From the NCBI GenBank assembly GCA_963768185.1, contig CAVYGS010000005.1, positions 1,054,001 to 1,118,000 on the forward strand: a DNA stretch of 64,000 bases. The letters are read 5' to 3'. Of the stretch, positions 49,955 through 62,560 are shown piece after piece. The notes beneath the pieces were generated by a model, which saw nothing but the letters and a program-made list of their open reading frames with translations, made no database searches and had not been told where the DNA came from. Each line of letters starts with the position of its first letter. Position 1 is the stretch's first letter. The stretch comes from Palsa-461 sp963768185 (lineage in GTDB: Bacteria; Actinomycetota; Acidimicrobiia; Acidimicrobiales; RAAP-2). Made by a program: the position numbers and the translations under genes.

Positions 49955-50610
49955 CCTGCGCTCCCGTTCTGGGCCGGGCCCTTCACGGTGTTGCGCAGGA
50001 CGACCATGCCGCCGCGGGGCCCGGGGATGGCCCCCTTCACGAGCACCAGCTCGCGCTCGGGGTCCGAGGACACGATCTGGAGGTTGAGGGCGGTCACCCG
50101 GCGTGCCCCCATTCGGCCGGCCATGCGCGTGCCCTTGAAGACCCGCGACGGGGTGGCGCAGGCGCCGATGGAGCCCGGGGCGCGGTGGTGCTTGTGGTTG
50201 CCGTGCGCGCCGCCCTGGCCCTTGAAGTTGTGCCGCTTCATCGCGCCGGAGAAGCCCTTGCCCTTGGACACCGCGATGGCGTCGACCCGGTCGCCGGGGC
50301 TCCAGATCTCGGCGGTCAGCTGCTGACCGACTTGGAAGTCGCTGATGTCGTCCAAGCGCAGCTCGACGAGGCGCCGGCCCGGCTCCACCCCGGCCGCCTC
50401 GTAGTGGCCTTCGACCGGCTTGTTGAGCGTGGAACGGCGGCGGAACCCGTAGGTGACCTGCAGGGCGGAGTAGCCCTCCTTCTCGGGGGTCTTCACCTGG
50501 ACCACCCGCACGGGCGCGACGCGCAGCACGGTCACGGGGATGGCCCGGTTCTGGTCGTCCCAGACCTGGGTCATGCCGACCTTCTCGCCGACGATCGCCT
50601 TGGTGGTCAC
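49951..50610 (-). CDS. rplC: 50S ribosomal protein L3
   Basis: GTG 50610 starts VTTKAIVGEKVGMTQVWDD, 219 residues, with SKGKGFSGAMKRHNFKGQGGAHGNHKHHRAPGSIGA, the loop that reaches the peptidyl transferase centre and whose Gln is methylated by PrmB in some bacteria. I see no clear ribosome-binding site before the GTG. It lies downstream of a 585-bp non-coding gap rather than directly after rpsJ. Confidence 0.95.
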   Translation of the reverse strand: MTTKAIVGEKVGMTQVWDDQNRAIPVTVLRVAPVRVVQVKTPEKEGYSALQVTYGFRRRSTLNKPVEGHYEAAGVEPGRRLVELRLDDISDFQVGQQLTAEIWSPGDRVDAIAVSKGKGFSGAMKRHNFKGQGGAHGNHKHHRAPGSIGACATPSRVFKGTRMAGRMGARRVTALNLQIVSSDPERELVLVKGAIPGPRGGMVVLRNTVKGPAQNGSAG

Positions 50611-51195
50611 TGCTGCGTCTTTCTGGCCCAGGAGGGGCCGCCGTGCATGCCAACGCTCCGCCCGGTTCCCCGAGCGGAGCGCTCGACTGTCGACCGAGGT
50701 CCCCGGACAACCGGGCGCCGTTCCCGGGCCTGGCGCCATGTTGCGAGCGCTGCGGGCGACGTGGCCGGCAGCCGGGTCTTGGCGGACTGCCCAGGCTGCA
50801 TGTCGCCGGCTCCGCCGGCGGCGGCTGACGGTACCGGCACACGCCGGGGCCCAGACTCCCCGAGCGGCTCACCCTCCTCGGCCGAGTGCCCGGCGGGAAG
50901 GCCCACCTCCTCTACAACACACTCCTCTCGAAGACTCCTCGCCACTCGGCACTTACCGAGCACGTGAAGAAGAGAAGCCCTCCAAGAGCTCCTCCCATGA
51001 TCGGCGGCCCGCTCCGCGACTGACGATCGCGTCGGCGACCAGGCATTGGCCCGGCGAAGCAAGGCGGTTACAAGATGCCGGCTCGCTGCTGCCGGCCCTC
51101 CCCGGCGCGAGCCACCCACAACGTCTCGCCCAGCACCTCATGATAGGACTCACCCAAGTTGTCGGGCCGTAAGCCGGGCGGACGGCGGGGCGCCG
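50611..51195 (-). other. Unexplained 585-bp spacer between rpsJ and rplC
   Basis: In most bacteria rpsJ and rplC lie within tens of bases. Here 585 bp intervene. Open frames exist on both strands (the longest, minus-strand 50607-51119, 170 codons), but they are Arg/Ser/Gly/Pro-rich, match nothing I know, and lack ribosome sites. A short hairpin, CTCGG-TAAGTG-CCGAG (near 50950), and GC-rich stems are visible. I find no tRNA, promoter hexamer pair, transposon end or repeat. It could be a regulatory leader for rplC onward, a gene remnant or an assembly artefact. Confidence 0.6.
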
Positions 51196-51520
51196 CTAGG
51201 CGTTCTGGATCTTGATCTCGATGTCGACGCCGGCCGGCAGCTCGATGCGCTGGAGCGAGTCGACCGTCTTGGGCGTGTGCTCGACGATGTCGAGCAGGCG
51301 CTTGTGCACCCGCATCTCGAAGTGCTCGCGGCTGTCCTTGTACTTGTGGGGCGAGCGGATGACCGTGTAGCGGTGCTTGTCGGTCGGCAGCGGCACCGGG
51401 CCCCGGACCTTGGCCTGGGTGCGCAGCACCGTCTCGACGATCTTCTTGGTCGACTGGTCCAGGATCTCGTGGTCGTAGGCCTTCAGCCGGATCCGGATCT
51501 TCTGCTGGGCCGTCAGCCAT
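51196..51520 (-). CDS. rpsJ: 30S ribosomal protein S10, one extra base near 51508
   Basis: From ATG 51520 the protein should read MADG-QQKIRIRLKAYDHEILD, then TQAKVRGPVPLPTDKHRYTVIRSPHKYKDSREHFEM and DIEIKIQNA. As sequenced, one extra base in a three-base G/C run near 51508 shifts the first codons. Repair gives 107 residues, normal for S10. S10 also acts as NusE in antitermination. It lies 20 bp after tuf. Confidence 0.93.
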
Positions 51521-51540
51521 GGTCCGGCTTCTCCGATCGC

Positions 51541-52730
<1,190 letters not shown>

Positions 52731-52827
52731 GTCTGAGATAGCTCCTGCTCTCGGGCGGGTCCTCCTTGGGCCCGCCGCGCGGTGACCCGTCGCAGTTGGT
52801 GTCGCTGGTCGCCCTCGGGCGAGCTGC

Positions 52828-54926
<2,099 letters not shown>

Positions 54927-54950
54927 GCTTCTCCACTCCAGTGAGGGGAA

Positions 54951-55421
54951 CTACCAGCGGTAGTGGGCGAAGGCCTTGTTGGACTCGGCCATCTTGTGCA
55001 TGTCCTCGCGCCTCTTCACAGCATTCCCCACCCCATTGGAGGCGTCGAGGATCTCTCCCGCCAGGCGCTCGGCCATCGTCTTCTCGCGACGCTGCCGCGA
55101 GTAGTCGACCAGCCAGCGGATGGCGAGCGTGGTGGCCCGGCGAGGACGGACCTCGACCGGGACCTGGTAGGTGGCGCCGCCGACCCGGCGGCTCTTCACC
55201 TCGAGCTCGGGCCGCGTGTTCTCGATCGCCCGCTTGAGCGAGGCGATCGGGTCCGAGCCACCGCGCTCGGACACGGTGTCGAGCGCGGTGTACACGATCC
55301 GCTCCGACAGCGTCCGCTTGCCGCGTGAGAGGACCTTGTTCACGATCTGGGTGACGAGGACCGAGCGGTAGACCGGGTCGGGCTGGAGCTCGCGGCGCTG
55401 GGCGGGTCCTTTGCGGGGCAT
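54951..55421 (-). CDS. rpsG: 30S ribosomal protein S7
   Basis: The 156-residue protein is complete: MPRKGPAQRRELQPDPVYRS, LVTQIVNKVLSRGKRTLSERIVY, RRVGGATYQVPVEVRP and AESNKAFAHYRW. It nucleates the 30S head and forms part of the E site. It shares one base with the rpsL stop (TAATG-type junction) and lies 24 bp upstream of fusA. Confidence 0.96.
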   Translation of the reverse strand: MPRKGPAQRRELQPDPVYRSVLVTQIVNKVLSRGKRTLSERIVYTALDTVSERGGSDPIASLKRAIENTRPELEVKSRRVGGATYQVPVEVRPRRATTLAIRWLVDYSRQRREKTMAERLAGEILDASNGVGNAVKRREDMHKMAESNKAFAHYRW

Positions 55422-55792
55422 TAGGACTCCTTCTTGGCGCCGTATCGGCTGCGGGCCTGGGCCCGCTCACGGACGCCGGAGGCGTCCAGGGCGCCGCGGA
55501 TGACCTTGTAGCGCACGCCCGGGAGATCCCGGACCCGGCCGCCGCGGACGAGCACGATCGAGTGCTCCTGGAGGTTGTGGCCGACGCCGGGGATGTAGGC
55601 GGTGACCTCGACCCCGCTGGTGAGGCGCACCCGGGCCGCCTTGCGCAGGGCCGAGTTCGGCTTCTTGGGCGTCATCGTGTACACGCGCGTGCAGACCCCC
55701 CGCCGCTGGGGCGCGCCCTTGAGCGCCGGGGTCTTGGTCTTGGTGTCCTTGGTCTGGCGCCCGTTGCGAACCAGCTGGGCGATTGTCGGCAC
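55421..55792 (-). CDS. rpsL: 30S ribosomal protein S12
   Basis: The 123-residue protein has MPTIAQLVRNGRQTKDTKTKTPALKG, KKPNSALRKAARVRLTSG with Lys43 (the common streptomycin-sensitive residue), and GVGHNLQEHSIVLVRGGRV. It monitors decoding at the A site. The preceding 170-bp gap carries a promoter candidate, so rpsL-rpsG-fusA-tuf can be transcribed on its own. Confidence 0.96.
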   Translation of the reverse strand: MPTIAQLVRNGRQTKDTKTKTPALKGAPQRRGVCTRVYTMTPKKPNSALRKAARVRLTSGVEVTAYIPGVGHNLQEHSIVLVRGGRVRDLPGVRYKVIRGALDASGVRERAQARSRYGAKKES

Positions 55793-55861
55793 GCGCCTAC
55801 CTCATCGATGTGAACTTCAGGGTGTGCTGCGGTCCGGGGCGAGCGCCCGCGGAGCGCACTG

Positions 55862-55890
55862 ATGCTAGGGGCGCCCCCCGGGAGTGGCAA
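55862..55890 (-). promoter_or_regulatory. Candidate promoter for rpsL-rpsG-fusA-tuf
   Basis: Minus-strand TTGCCA (55885-55890), an exact 17-base spacer, and TAGCAT (55862-55867), 70 bp before the rpsL ATG. Five of six -35 and four of six -10 bases match the housekeeping consensus. Confidence 0.58.
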
Positions 55891-55961
55891 CCGCCGCCCG
55901 GAAAGTGCCTGCGCAGTGCACTCAGGATACCAGTGCCGGGGCCCGATCCACGACGGGCGCC

Positions 55962-57548
55962 TCAGGCGGTCCGCAACAGCTCGCTCGGGCGCGAGCGGGT
56001 GGCCACCAGTGCAGGCCCGATGGCGACGACGTTCGCCACCGCCACCACGGCGGCGGCCAGCACGACGATCAGCCACGTCGGCACCACGGCGACCGGGACC
56101 GCACCCAGATTGTTTGCAAAGGCGCGCCACACAGCCTCTCCGGCGGCGATGCCGAGCGGAACCCCGACCACGATCCCGATCAGGGCGAGCGTCGTGGCCT
56201 GCCAGGCGACCGACGACGCCACCTGGCCGTCGACGAACCCGACCACCTTCAAGAGCCCGACCTCCCGCCGCCGGCGGGCGACGCTGACGACAAGCAGGTG
56301 GAGCAGGGTCGCGGCGCCGAACACCGCCAGCATGACGCCGAAGATCGCCGGGAAGTTGACCGCCTCGCCGAAGTTGATGAGGGAGGTCGGCACCAAAGGG
56401 GTTGCGGCGTTGGGCCCCACGACGGCGAGGTAGTGGGCGATCGCGGCACGGCCCGCGCTCCCCGACGCCACACTGACCAGCAGCCCGCCCCCGTTCCCGA
56501 GCTCGGCCTGACGGCACCGGGCGGCGGTGGGGCCCGCCGGGCACGCCGCCGAGAGGTAGCCGTTCAGCGTGAACACCGAACCGGTGCCGAGACCCACGAC
56601 GTCGCCAAGCACCGGAAGCGATGCCTGCCCGACCACCACGTAGCTGGAGGTCCGCTTGGCTCCCGAGGGGAGCGACACCGAGACCCGCACGCTGGAGCCG
56701 AGGTGCGCACCGACGTCCCGCATCGTGACCGCACCCAGGTCGACCTGGCCGGCGCCGGTCGGGAGGTGACCGCTCACCGTCGAGATGAGCAGCCGGCCCT
56801 TGAGCGGTGTCCCCGCGATCGCCCCCACGGTCTGACCGTCGATGCTGATTGCTGGCAGGGCGAACCCCTCGGTGACGCCGGTGACCGCCGGGTCCGCCCG
56901 GAGCGACCGGACCAAGGTCGGCGGGGGGGCGGTGATGTTGGTCGACGGGTTGGTCAGGTTGAGCGAGTAGGGGTCCCCGTACAACGACGGCGTGGCGAGG
57001 AGGTGCGTCAGGCTCGAGCCGAACACCGCAGTCCCGCACAGCGCGACCACCGCCACCACGGTGCCCACGAGCGCGCTTCCGACCGGGACCGACGATCCGC
57101 CGCTGCGGCGTTCGAGGGCGTTACGCACGCCGATGACCATGCTGGGGCGAGCACCGAGCGCGGCGAGCCGCTCGGTCAGGACCGAGGACCTCGATCCATC
57201 GGCGGACGAGGTGGTGCGGGTCCGGGCCGCCGCCGAAAACGCCGGCCACACCCCGAGTGCGAGCACGATTGCGACCACCACCAGCGCTCCCAATGGCAGG
57301 ACGAAGGTGTCGAAGCGCACCCCGCCCGGCGCGGCAATGCGTGCCTCGCCGAGCGGCGCGACCGGGGACAAGAGCGTGGCGATCACCACGGCGCCCAACG
57401 CGCCCACCGCCGCGAGGCCGAGGTTCCTGGCCTGTCCGAGCGCGAAGAGCTGACGTCGCTGCATCCCGACGGCAGAAAGAGTGGGGTACTCCTCACTCTC
57501 CTGGTGGCTCTGGCGAGCGAGAGCCTGGCCGATCACGGCCAGTCCCAC
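55962..57548 (-). CDS. FtsX/MacB-type ABC transporter permease, C-terminal part (after in-frame TAG)
   Basis: This open frame continues, in the same frame, a permease interrupted by TAG at 57588-57590. It contains a membrane segment (VGALGAVVIATLLSPVAPLG and LGALVVVAIVLALGVWPAF), a large extracytoplasmic MacB-like domain (about residues 180-390), and three C-terminal helices with VARRRREVGLLKVVGFVDGQV and ALIGIVVGVPLGIAAGEAVWRAF, the FtsX core. The restart at GTG 57548 is only nominal. No ATPase partner is adjacent. It lies unusually between rpoC and rpsL. Confidence 0.8.
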   Translation of the reverse strand: MGLAVIGQALARQSHQESEEYPTLSAVGMQRRQLFALGQARNLGLAAVGALGAVVIATLLSPVAPLGEARIAAPGGVRFDTFVLPLGALVVVAIVLALGVWPAFSAAARTRTTSSADGSRSSVLTERLAALGARPSMVIGVRNALERRSGGSSVPVGSALVGTVVAVVALCGTAVFGSSLTHLLATPSLYGDPYSLNLTNPSTNITAPPPTLVRSLRADPAVTGVTEGFALPAISIDGQTVGAIAGTPLKGRLLISTVSGHLPTGAGQVDLGAVTMRDVGAHLGSSVRVSVSLPSGAKRTSSYVVVGQASLPVLGDVVGLGTGSVFTLNGYLSAACPAGPTAARCRQAELGNGGGLLVSVASGSAGRAAIAHYLAVVGPNAATPLVPTSLINFGEAVNFPAIFGVMLAVFGAATLLHLLVVSVARRRREVGLLKVVGFVDGQVASSVAWQATTLALIGIVVGVPLGIAAGEAVWRAFANNLGAVPVAVVPTWLIVVLAAAVVAVANVVAIGPALVATRSRPSELLRTA

Positions 57549-57587
57549 AAGGGCGGCGAGGCCAGCCAGGATCCACCAGCCGACGGC

Positions 57588-58370
57588 CTAGGGATGGATC
57601 GAGGCTTCCACCGCCGACACCGCGTCGTCGGCGTTCTCCACGAACAGGACCTGCGACGAGGAGGCGGCTTCGAACCGAGGAACCCCCGACGCACCGCCCC
57701 GGAGCCGAACGAAGTAGCCGTAGCTCAGCCCCATCTCCGACCCGTAGCGGTGAAGGAAGGCCTTAGTGGCGAAGAGGAAGTACTGGGGGGCACCGCCGTT
57801 GGGGAAGTCGGTCTCGGTGGCCGAGAAGCCGACCACCCGCAGCGCCACGGTCGGACCCTTCGGCGCCGGGGGCACGCCGTTGTCGTAGGCGGCCGCCTGC
57901 GAGCGTGCGTAGAACGGCACCCGCACCACCGATCCGAGGTGGAGCCCGACCTGCTGGGCCATGGTGTACGAGGCGAGGACCTCATCGGGGCTGGAGGGAT
58001 CGGGTTGGCGTCCCGACACCAGCACCTCGGGGGAGAGAGACCCCCCCGTCACTACCGCGACGCCGAAGTCGTTGGCCGGGATGGGGTGGGCGCACGCGGA
58101 GCGGGCCGGGCCGTTGTCGGGGCCGACGATGTCGGACCATGCGACGACGTTTGGGAGCCGTCCGATGTGGGGAACCGGCGCGGTGGCGTACGCCACGGCG
58201 TCGTAGCCGTGCCGCGCGACGTAGTCGGGAAAGGCCGAGCCGGTCCGGCGCCCGGCCGCGCCGGCAGCCAGCGCCACACCGCCCACCACGGCAATGAGGA
58301 GCGCGATGGACAGCCAGGACCGCCATCGTCGCCGCAGCTCGCTCCGATACGCGACGCTGATCGCCCCCAA
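57588..58370 (-). CDS. FtsX/MacB-type ABC transporter permease, N-terminal part (ends at in-frame TAG)
   Basis: From TTG 58370 the 260-residue product begins ISVAYRSELRRRWRSWLSIALLIAVVGGVALAAGAAGRR, the signature first membrane helix of this family, followed by an extracytoplasmic region. It ends ...VEASIHP-TAG, and the very next codons in the same frame read AVGWWILAGLAALVGLAVIGQ, the next membrane helix. A CAG to TAG change would explain it. Together the two parts make about 802 residues, normal for the family. A pseudogene by nonsense mutation or a base error are both possible. Confidence 0.8.
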   Translation of the reverse strand: MGAISVAYRSELRRRWRSWLSIALLIAVVGGVALAAGAAGRRTGSAFPDYVARHGYDAVAYATAPVPHIGRLPNVVAWSDIVGPDNGPARSACAHPIPANDFGVAVVTGGSLSPEVLVSGRQPDPSSPDEVLASYTMAQQVGLHLGSVVRVPFYARSQAAAYDNGVPPAPKGPTVALRVVGFSATETDFPNGGAPQYFLFATKAFLHRYGSEMGLSYGYFVRLRGGASGVPRFEAASSSQVLFVENADDAVSAVEASIHP

Positions 58371-58477
58371 ACGATGTCCCTCCGCCCGTCTTCTGGGTGG
58401 AGTGTGACCGAACCCTCGAAGGGGACCAAGGGCGCCACCCGGTGACCGGGCCACGGTGCTAGTACCCCGGACGCGAC

Positions 58478-58515
58478 ACCGCCGCCGGAGCCGGTCTCCC
58501 GGCCGCGACGGCGGT
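58478..58515 (-). terminator. Strong nested hairpin downstream of rpoC
   Basis: On the minus strand ACCGCCG ... CGGCGGCGGT encloses an inner GCCGG-GAGA-CCGGC stem. It lies 20-57 bp after the rpoC stop and before the permease. No U-run follows, so it may be a weak or factor-assisted terminator, or an mRNA-stabilising structure. Confidence 0.4.
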
Positions 58516-58534
58516 CTCATGGAACCGATCGGGC

Positions 58535-61500
58535 TCAGATGGCCCCGAAGGCACCCCCGCTCTCGCCCGAGCGGTCCGACTCGCCGTCGCCGCTCGGGGC
58601 GGCCCCGAGCCAGCTGGCGTCGATGGACGCGTCGAAGGGCTCGTCGGAGACCCCCTCGCCACCGACATCGCGCAACCACGCCGCCAGATCCTCGGTGTCG
58701 GCATCGGACCCACCGGCCCAGATGGGCAGTGGCTCGGCGCCAGGCATCTCCAAGGTGATGGTGCGGTAGCGGTCCATGCCGGTGCCGGCCGGGATGAGCT
58801 TGCCGATGATGATGTTCTCCTTCAACCCGAACAGCTGGTCGGATTTGCCCTCGATGGCGGCCTCGGTCAGCACCCGGGTCGTCTCCTGGAAGGAGGCGGC
58901 CGACAGCCAGCTGTCGGTGGCGAGCGACGCCTTGGTGATGCCCATCAGCTCGGGGCGACCCTCGGCCGAGCGCTTCCCCTCCTCGCGCAGCTGGCGGTTG
59001 ACCTCGGTGTAGATCTGGTTGTCGACGCGCTCGCCCGGCAGGAACGGCGCGTCGCCCGGCTCGGCCACGAGCACCCGGCGCAGCATCTGGCGCACGATCA
59101 GCTCGATGTGCTTGTCGTGGATCGACACGCCCTGGTCCCGGTAGACCTTCTGGACCTCCTCGACCAGGTACTGCTGGGTCTCGCGGATGCCCTTCACCTC
59201 CAGGAGCTCCTTGGGGTCCTTCGGGCCCTCGACCAAGGCATCGCCGGCGCCGACCTCGTGGCCGTCGGCCACCTCCAGGTGCGCCCTCGGCGCGACGACG
59301 ACGGACTCCTCGGTGCCGTCGTCGGCCACCACCGTGATGCGCCGTCCCAGCTCCTCCTCCTCCACCCGGACGACGCCGGAGTGGCGGGCGAGCACCGCTG
59401 CGCCCTTGGGCGTGCGGGCCTCGAAGAGCTCGACGACGCGCGGGAGGCCGTGGGTGATGTCCTCACCCACGACGCCACCGGTGTGGAACGTCCGCATGGT
59501 CAGCTGGGTGCCGGGCTCGCCGATCGACTGGGCGGCGATCACGCCGACCGCCTCGCCGAGCTCGATCAACTTGCCGGTGGCGAGCGACTGGCCGTAGCAG
59601 GCCGCGCAGACGCCGTGGGCGGCCTCGCAGGTGAGGACCGACCGGGTCCGCACCCGGTCGACCACCGGGTCGTCGCGCAGGCGCTCGACCATCTGGTCGT
59701 CCATGAGCACGCCGGTCTCGATGGTCGAGCCGTCCGACAACGTGATCGGCTCGGTCAGGATGCGCCCGTACAGGCGGGTCTCGAGGTAGCTCCGGCGCCC
59801 GCCCTGGTCGGGAACGACGGCCTCGATCCAGATGCCCCTGGTCGTGCCGCAGTCCTCCTCGCGCACGATCAGCTCCTGCGCGACGTCGACGAGGCGTCGG
59901 GTGAGGTAGCCCGAGTCGGCGGTCCGCAGCGCGGTGTCGGCCAGGCCCTTCCTCGCGCCGTGGGTCGAGATGAAGTACTCGAGCACCGAGAGGCCCTCAC
60001 GGAACGAGGACTTGATCGGGCGGGGGATCATCTCGCCGCGCGGGTTGGACACGAGGCCCTTCATGCCGGCGATCTGACGGATCTGTTGGGCGTTCCCCCG
60101 GGCCCCCGAGTCGACCATCATGTCGAGCGGGTTGAACGAGAGGGTGGAGAGCGTCTGCTCCATCGCCCGGCCGACCTCGGAGTTGGCCGAGGTCCAGATC
60201 TCGATCTCCTTCTGGCGCCGCTCGTCGTCGGTGATGATGCCCCGGCGGAACTGCGCCTCGGCCTTCTCGGCCTCCTTCTCGTAGCGGTCGAGGATCGACT
60301 GCTTGTCGGGCGGCGTGCGCACGTCGTCGATGGAGATGGTGAGCCCGGACTGGGCGGCGAAGCGGAAGCCGAGCGCCTTGATCCGGTCGAGGCTGGCCGC
60401 GACGGTGCGCTTGGGGTACCCGGCCGAGAGCTCCTCGACGATGACCCCGATGGGCGTGTTGCGCTTGCCGACCACGTCGTTCACGTACCGGAAGCCCTCG
60501 GGGAGCGCCTCGTTGAAGAAGAGGCGCCCGGCCGAGGACTCGATGACGAAGTCGCCGTCCTCACCCGGCTCGAAGCCGGCCGCGGCGAACCGGTTGGCCA
60601 ACCGCGAGTCGGCCAGGGGACGCAGCGAGATCGTGGCGTGGAGGGACAGGTCGCCGTTGTCGAACGCCGCCTGCACCTCGTGGCTGTGCCGGTAGACGTT
60701 CCCCTCGCCCTTCGCCTCGGCGATGGCCAGGGTGAGGTAGTACGCGCCGAACACCATGTCCTGGGTGGGCACGGTGATCGGTCGGCCGGTAGCCGGCGAG
60801 AGGATGTTGTTCGCCGACAGCATGAGGACGCGCGCCTCGGCCTGGGCCTCGGCCGACAGCGGCAGGTGCACCGCCATCTGGTCTCCGTCGAAGTCGGCGT
60901 TGAACGCCGTGCAGACGAGCGGGTGGATCTGGATGGCCTTGCCCTCGACCAGCACCGGCTCGAAGGCCTGGATGCCCAGGCGGTGGAGGGTCGGCGCACG
61001 GTTCAAGAGGACCGGGTGCTCCTGGATCACGCCCTCGAGCACGTCCCAGACCTGGGGCCGGCGCCGCTCGACCATGCGCTTGGCCGACTTGATGTTCTGG
61101 GCCAGCTCCATGTCGACGAGCCGCTTCATGACGAAGGGCTTGAACAGCTCGAGCGCCATCAGCTTGGGCAGGCCGCACTGGTGGAGCTGGAGGGTCGGCC
61201 CGATGACGATGACAGACCGGCCCGAGTAGTCGACCCGCTTGCCGAGCAGGTTCTGGCGGAACCGGCCCTGCTTGCCCTTCAACATGTCCGACAGGCTCTT
61301 CAGGGGCCGGTTGCCCGGGCCCGTGACGGGGCGCCCGCGCCGTCCGTTGTCGAACAGCGCGTCGACCGCCTCCTGGAGCATCCGCTTCTCGTTGTTGATG
61401 ATGATCTCGGGCGCGCCGAGGTCCAAGAGGCGCTTCAGGCGGTTGTTCCGGTTGATCACCCGGCGGTAGAGGTCGTTCAGGTCGCTGGTGGCGAAACGGC

Positions 61501-62560
61501 CGCCGTCGAGCTGCACCATCGGGCGCAGGTCCGGCGGGATGACCGGGACGGCCTCCAAGATCATCGCCCGCGGGTCGTTGATCCGGCGCCCGTGCTCGTC
61601 GCGACGGTTGAAGGCGGTGACGATCTTCAGACGCTTGATGGCCTTCTGGCGACGCTGGGCCGACAGGGGACGTCGGCCGTCGGCCGCGTCGATCATCTCG
61701 CGGAGCTTGATCTCCTCCTGGTCGAAGTCGATGCGGTCGATGAGGCGGTTGATCGCCTCGGCGCCCATCCCGCCCTCGAAGTAGTCCTCGTAGCGCAGAC
61801 GCAGCTCACGCCAGAGCAGCTCGTCCTCGATGATCTTGCGACCGTGCAGGGTCCGGAACTCGTCGAGGGCCCGCTGGGCCAGCTCGACCTCGTCCTGGCT
61901 GCGGTCGCGCGCCGCGGTGATCTCCTTCTCCACGGCCCGCTGGCGCGCCTTGATCTCGGCGTCGCGCGCGCCCTCCTTCTCGAGCTGGGCGAGCTCGTCC
62001 TCGAGCGCCTTGAACCGGCGGTCGATGTCAAGGTCCCGCTTCTTCTCGATGTCGGCGATCTCCTCGGCCAGCTCGGCCTCCAGATTCGCCAGGTCCTCGT
62101 GGCGCTTGTCCTCGTCGACCCAGGTGACCAGGTTGGCGGCGAAGTAGATGACCTTCTCCAGCTGCTTGGCCTTCAGCTCCTCCCGGGCTTCTGTGCCCAT
62201 GAGGAGGTAGGCCAGCCAGCTGCGGGTGCCCCGCAGGTACCAGATGTGGACGACAGGAGCGGCCAGCTCGATGTGGCCCATCCGCTCCCGGCGCACCTTG
62301 GACCGAGTGACCTCGACGCCACAGCGCTCACAGATGATCCCCTTGAACCGGACGCGCTTGTACTTGCCGCAGTAGCACTCCCAGTCCTTGGTCGGGCCAA
62401 AGATCTTCTCGCAGAAGAGGCCGTCCTTCTCGGGACGCAGCGTGCGGTAGTTGATGGTCTCGGGCTTCTTCACCTCGCCGTTGGACCACCCGCGGATCGC
62501 CCCGGCGGTGGCCAGGCCGATCTTCAGTTGGTCGAAGGTGTTGACGTCGAGTGCGGTCAC
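58535..62560 (-). CDS. rpoC: DNA-directed RNA polymerase subunit beta'
   Basis: The 1341-residue protein is intact over 4 kb. The N-terminal zinc site reads ECYCGKY ... CERCG. The catalytic loop NADFDGDQMAVH, binding Mg with three Asp, lies about residue 552. The second zinc site (CEAAHGVCAACYG) lies about residue 975. The C-terminal tail is Ser/Gly/Asp-rich. GTG 62560 overlaps the rpoB stop (GTGA). The absence of indels in this long gene contrasts with tuf. Confidence 0.97.
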   Translation of the reverse strand: MTALDVNTFDQLKIGLATAGAIRGWSNGEVKKPETINYRTLRPEKDGLFCEKIFGPTKDWECYCGKYKRVRFKGIICERCGVEVTRSKVRRERMGHIELAAPVVHIWYLRGTRSWLAYLLMGTEAREELKAKQLEKVIYFAANLVTWVDEDKRHEDLANLEAELAEEIADIEKKRDLDIDRRFKALEDELAQLEKEGARDAEIKARQRAVEKEITAARDRSQDEVELAQRALDEFRTLHGRKIIEDELLWRELRLRYEDYFEGGMGAEAINRLIDRIDFDQEEIKLREMIDAADGRRPLSAQRRQKAIKRLKIVTAFNRRDEHGRRINDPRAMILEAVPVIPPDLRPMVQLDGGRFATSDLNDLYRRVINRNNRLKRLLDLGAPEIIINNEKRMLQEAVDALFDNGRRGRPVTGPGNRPLKSLSDMLKGKQGRFRQNLLGKRVDYSGRSVIVIGPTLQLHQCGLPKLMALELFKPFVMKRLVDMELAQNIKSAKRMVERRRPQVWDVLEGVIQEHPVLLNRAPTLHRLGIQAFEPVLVEGKAIQIHPLVCTAFNADFDGDQMAVHLPLSAEAQAEARVLMLSANNILSPATGRPITVPTQDMVFGAYYLTLAIAEAKGEGNVYRHSHEVQAAFDNGDLSLHATISLRPLADSRLANRFAAAGFEPGEDGDFVIESSAGRLFFNEALPEGFRYVNDVVGKRNTPIGVIVEELSAGYPKRTVAASLDRIKALGFRFAAQSGLTISIDDVRTPPDKQSILDRYEKEAEKAEAQFRRGIITDDERRQKEIEIWTSANSEVGRAMEQTLSTLSFNPLDMMVDSGARGNAQQIRQIAGMKGLVSNPRGEMIPRPIKSSFREGLSVLEYFISTHGARKGLADTALRTADSGYLTRRLVDVAQELIVREEDCGTTRGIWIEAVVPDQGGRRSYLETRLYGRILTEPITLSDGSTIETGVLMDDQMVERLRDDPVVDRVRTRSVLTCEAAHGVCAACYGQSLATGKLIELGEAVGVIAAQSIGEPGTQLTMRTFHTGGVVGEDITHGLPRVVELFEARTPKGAAVLARHSGVVRVEEEELGRRITVVADDGTEESVVVAPRAHLEVADGHEVGAGDALVEGPKDPKELLEVKGIRETQQYLVEEVQKVYRDQGVSIHDKHIELIVRQMLRRVLVAEPGDAPFLPGERVDNQIYTEVNRQLREEGKRSAEGRPELMGITKASLATDSWLSAASFQETTRVLTEAAIEGKSDQLFGLKENIIIGKLIPAGTGMDRYRTITLEMPGAEPLPIWAGGSDADTEDLAAWLRDVGGEGVSDEPFDASIDASWLGAAPSGDGESDRSGESGGAFGAI

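Noticed and set aside
50607..51119. 170-codon ORF whose stop overlaps the rplC GTG
   Set aside because: The overlap is automatic from the GTGA sequence; the product is Arg/Ser/Gly/Pro-rich, unlike any family, with no ribosome site.
52731..52827. Stem GCGGG...CCCGC upstream of tuf as a riboswitch or attenuator
   Set aside because: A single short stem in a 97-bp gap without conserved elements; chance is likely in GC-rich DNA.
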